Source: Paraburkholderia fungorum (GTDB lineage: Bacteria; Pseudomonadota; Gammaproteobacteria; Burkholderiales; Burkholderiaceae). Taken from it: 64,000 bases of DNA. Of the stretch, positions 61,447 through 64,000 are shown piece after piece (the first letter of the stretch is position 1; every line of letters begins with the position of its first letter). The notes below the pieces were generated by a model. The model saw only the letters and a list, made by a program, of their open reading frames with translations, was not told the DNA's origin and did no database searches. The stretch is taken from positions 620,001-684,000 of the forward strand of contig NZ_FNKP01000003.1 in assembly GCF_900099835.1 (NCBI RefSeq), in the 5' to 3' direction. The translations under genes were made by a program, and so were the position numbers.

Positions 61447-64000
61447 ATGCAACGCATTCTCAACGTGTTGATCCATCCGCGCACGCTATCGATCGTCGGT
61501 TTGCTCGCGCTCGCGGCGGCTCTGTTCATCGGCGCCGATGCGCTGCAAATCGATCCACTGTGGCCCGCTGTCGTGCTCGGCGCGGTGATCGCACTCGTGC
61601 TGCTGGTGTGGCTCGTGCGGAAACTGCGCGCGCGGCGCGGCAATCGCAAGCTCGGCGAGATGCTCGAACAGCAGGCCGAAACCGGCAAGGTGTCCGCGCC
61701 CGTCAAACCGGCCGAACTCGACACGCTGCGCACGCGTCTCGCCGATGCGGTCAAGACGATCAAGACGTCGAAAATCGGCCAGGTGTCGGGCGGTTCCGCG
61801 CTTTACGAGTTGCCCTGGTACATCGTGATCGGCAATCCGGCTGCAGGAAAAAGCAGCGCGGTGCTGAATTCGGGTCTGCAATTTCCGTTCGCGGAAAAGA
61901 ACGACGCGGTGATTCACGGCATCGGCGGCACCCGCAATTGCGACTGGTTCTTCACGACCGAAGGCATTTTGCTGGACACGGCCGGCCGCTATGCGGTGCA
62001 TGAAGAAGACCGTACCGAGTGGCTCGGCTTTCTCGGTCTGCTCAAACGTTATCGCCCGAAAGCGCCGATCAACGGCATTATCGTGACGGCGAGCATTGCG
62101 GAGTTGACCGGCAATCGGCCGGAATTCGCGATCAATCTCGCGAAGAACCTGCGCCAGCGCGTGCAGGAACTCACCGAAAAACTCGAAGTATTCGCGCCGG
62201 TTTACGTGATGTTCACGAAGACCGACCTGATTACCGGTTTCGCCGAATTCTTCAGCGACAACGACCGCGCCGAATACGACCGCGTATGGGGCGCCACCCT
62301 CCCCTACTCGCCCGATGAAAAACGCGACGTTGTCGCGCAGTTCGACGAACATTTCGAAGAGCTTTACGACGGCCTGAAAGAAATCAGCGTCGCGCAGATG
62401 TCGATCAATCGCGGCAATCGTCTCTCGCCGGGGCAGCTCAGCTTTCCGCTCGAATTCTCGACCATCAAGCCCGCGTTGCGCTCGTTCCTCGCCACGTTGT
62501 TCGAGGCGAATCCGTTTCAGTACAAGCCCATTTTTCGGGGCTTTTATTTCACCAGCGCCTTGCAGGAAGGCGAAACGAACAGCGCAGCGACCCAGCGCAT
62601 CGCCTCGCGTTTCGGACTCAATGCGGACAGCTTTCCGAAGGCTGTCGGCGCGGTGACGAAGAACGGCTTCTTCCTGCGCGACCTGTTTTCGAAAGTCATT
62701 TTCGCGGACCGTCAGACCGTCAAGCAGTTTGCCAGTCCGGCGAAAACGCGCATGCGTTATGCGACTTTCTTCGGCTTTGTCGCCGTGCTCGCACTGGCGC
62801 TCGGCGGCTGGACCTGGTCGACGATCGGCAACCAGCAACTGGTAGCGAACGTGCAGGCCGATCTCGACAACGTGGTGCGCCTGCAGCAGAACCGCAACGA
62901 CCTGCAATCGCGCCTGCAGGCGATGGACATTCTCGAAGACCGCATCGACCAGCTCGAACAGTTCCGCCGTGACAAGCCGCTTGCGGTGTCGCTCGGTCTG
63001 TATCAGGGCGATCGTCTCGAAGAACATCTGCTGACCGAGTACTACAGCGGCGTGCGCCAGATCATGCTCGCACCGGTGGCGGACAACCTGCAATCGTTCC
63101 TGAAGGACGTCAACGCCCACCCCGAGCAGTTGTCGCCGATGACGCACACGCCGGACTCCGGCGCGATTCCGGTGTCGGCGCACTCGGCCATGGCGGCGAA
63201 CAGTCAGGGCGGCCTGTACAGCGACGCATCGCCCGCCAACGTCGAAGACGCGTATAACGCGCTGAAAACCTATCTGATGCTGTCGGACAAGCGTCATGTG
63301 GAAACCGCGCATCTGACCGACCAGATTGCGCGCTTCTGGCGCGGCTGGCTGGAAACGAATCGCGGCAAGATGCCTCGCGACGAGATGATCCGCAGCGCCG
63401 AGCGGATGATTACGTTCTACCTGTCGCGCGTTTCCGACGACGACTGGCCGATGGTCGACGAAAATCTGGCGCTCGTCGATCAGACGCGTGAGAACCTGCG
63501 CCACGTGGTTCGCGGCATGCCGGCGCGTCAGCGCGTCTACGAAGAAATCAAGGCGCGCGCATCGACCCGCTTTGCGCCGATGACGATCAACCGTATTGTC
63601 GGCGACAGCAATTCGAGCCTGATTGCAGGCAGCTACGCAATTCCGGGCACCTTCACGCGCGAAGCGTGGTTCCAGTACGTGCAACCCGCCATCCGCGATG
63701 CGGCGACCAAGGAATTGCAGGCGAAGGACTGGGTACTGAATACGTCCGCGCACGACGACCTGACGCTCGAAGGCAGTCCCGAGCAGATCCAGAAAGCGCT
63801 GGTGACGATGTACAAAACCGAGTATGCGCAGCATTGGCAGAAGTTCATGCAGGGCATCGCGGTGCAGAGTTTCGGCAACTTCAATCAGGCCGTCGAAGCG
63901 ATGAACCGTCTCGGCGACCCGCAGGACTCGCCGATCCGCAAGGTGCTCGAAACCGCCTACGACCAGACCTCGTGGGACAACCCGTCGCTCGCGAATGTCA
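61447..64000 (+). CDS. tssM: Type VI secretion inner-membrane protein TssM (IcmF/VasK), partial
   Basis: First 851 residues of TssM; the gene continues past the window edge, and full-length members have about 1,150-1,300 residues. Two membrane segments lie near residues 12-30 and 39-57 and a third near 436-455. Between them is the cytoplasmic NTPase-like domain with Walker A GNPAAGKSS (129-137) and LLDTAGRY. After the third segment comes the periplasmic region (helical repeats). TssM forms the trans-envelope channel with TssJ and TssL. It follows the TagX-like gene by 97 bp on the same strand. No other tss genes lie inside the window. Confidence 0.93.
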   Translation, partial: MQRILNVLIHPRTLSIVGLLALAAALFIGADALQIDPLWPAVVLGAVIALVLLVWLVRKLRARRGNRKLGEMLEQQAETGKVSAPVKPAELDTLRTRLADAVKTIKTSKIGQVSGGSALYELPWYIVIGNPAAGKSSAVLNSGLQFPFAEKNDAVIHGIGGTRNCDWFFTTEGILLDTAGRYAVHEEDRTEWLGFLGLLKRYRPKAPINGIIVTASIAELTGNRPEFAINLAKNLRQRVQELTEKLEVFAPVYVMFTKTDLITGFAEFFSDNDRAEYDRVWGATLPYSPDEKRDVVAQFDEHFEELYDGLKEISVAQMSINRGNRLSPGQLSFPLEFSTIKPALRSFLATLFEANPFQYKPIFRGFYFTSALQEGETNSAATQRIASRFGLNADSFPKAVGAVTKNGFFLRDLFSKVIFADRQTVKQFASPAKTRMRYATFFGFVAVLALALGGWTWSTIGNQQLVANVQADLDNVVRLQQNRNDLQSRLQAMDILEDRIDQLEQFRRDKPLAVSLGLYQGDRLEEHLLTEYYSGVRQIMLAPVADNLQSFLKDVNAHPEQLSPMTHTPDSGAIPVSAHSAMAANSQGGLYSDASPANVEDAYNALKTYLMLSDKRHVETAHLTDQIARFWRGWLETNRGKMPRDEMIRSAERMITFYLSRVSDDDWPMVDENLALVDQTRENLRHVVRGMPARQRVYEEIKARASTRFAPMTINRIVGDSNSSLIAGSYAIPGTFTREAWFQYVQPAIRDAATKELQAKDWVLNTSAHDDLTLEGSPEQIQKALVTMYKTEYAQHWQKFMQGIAVQSFGNFNQAVEAMNRLGDPQDSPIRKVLETAYDQTSWDNPSLANV

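Noticed and set aside
61486..63834. Minus-strand 782-codon frame opposite tssM
   Set aside because: The plus strand encodes TssM with Walker A and membrane segments; the antisense product has no recognisable domain.

Overview
The window is about 64 kb of GC-rich, gene-dense DNA. Gene families and layout suggest a beta-proteobacterium of the Burkholderiaceae, most likely Paraburkholderia, Caballeronia or a close relative. The grounds are many LysR regulators with divergent targets, paired GFA-family proteins, DUF1842, a Burkholderia-type porin, MHS/ACS/DHA2 transporters and a TagX-TssM type VI secretion start. I saw no rRNA, tRNA, CRISPR array, insertion sequence or prophage. The right-hand end cuts through tssM. 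All family names come from reading motifs by eye; no database search was run.

Region 1 (55-18006) is a catabolic island built around a polyamine-type ABC importer. Plus-strand genes encode a double GNAT acetyltransferase, a GhrA-like 2-hydroxyacid dehydrogenase, a tartrate dehydrogenase-like enzyme, a GabD-like aldehyde dehydrogenase, an AstE/aspartoacylase-like hydrolase, a cupin, a FAD amine-oxidase-like protein, the periplasmic binding protein and a GMC oxidoreductase. They converge on a six-gene minus-strand operon (ATPase, HAD hydrolase, PuuB-like oxidase, two permeases, aldehyde dehydrogenase) that ends in an intrinsic terminator. A divergent GcvA-like LysR gene shares a palindromic intergenic region with the minus operon. 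The gene set suggests uptake and oxidation of an amine or N-acyl amine, but the substrate is unknown.

Region 2 (18175-20925) is an arsenic operon, arsR-acr3-arsC-arsH, with an ArsR-type palindrome upstream. Region 3 (21335-24613) is a MipA/OmpV outer-membrane protein gene divergent from an OmpR-type two-component system. Region 4 (24847-33330) holds small conserved proteins, an orphan amino-acid binding protein, two MFS carriers, a BON protein, a porin and an M20 amidohydrolase with a divergent LysR gene. Region 5 (34393-39592) is a tripartite HlyD/DHA2/outer-membrane-lipoprotein efflux operon with a divergent CecR-like TetR gene and a strong palindromic operator.

Region 6 (39607-54052) is mixed. 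It includes a CPBP protease-like membrane protein, two convergent GFA proteins, LysR/SDR and AraC/SDR pairs, a proline-rich secreted peptide, an 876-residue exported repeat protein (23-residue repeats separated by seven hendecads), an EmrB-like MFS protein, a PiT phosphate transporter, a DUF1842 protein and an ACS-family carrier. Region 7 (54079-59126) links organosulfur genes: a methanethiol oxidase/SBP56 gene translationally coupled to an unrecognised multi-pass membrane protein, divergent from a TauABC-type sulfonate importer. Region 8 (59432-64000) is the start of a type VI secretion cluster: a Cys-tailed single-pass protein, a TagX-like M15 peptidoglycan endopeptidase and TssM.
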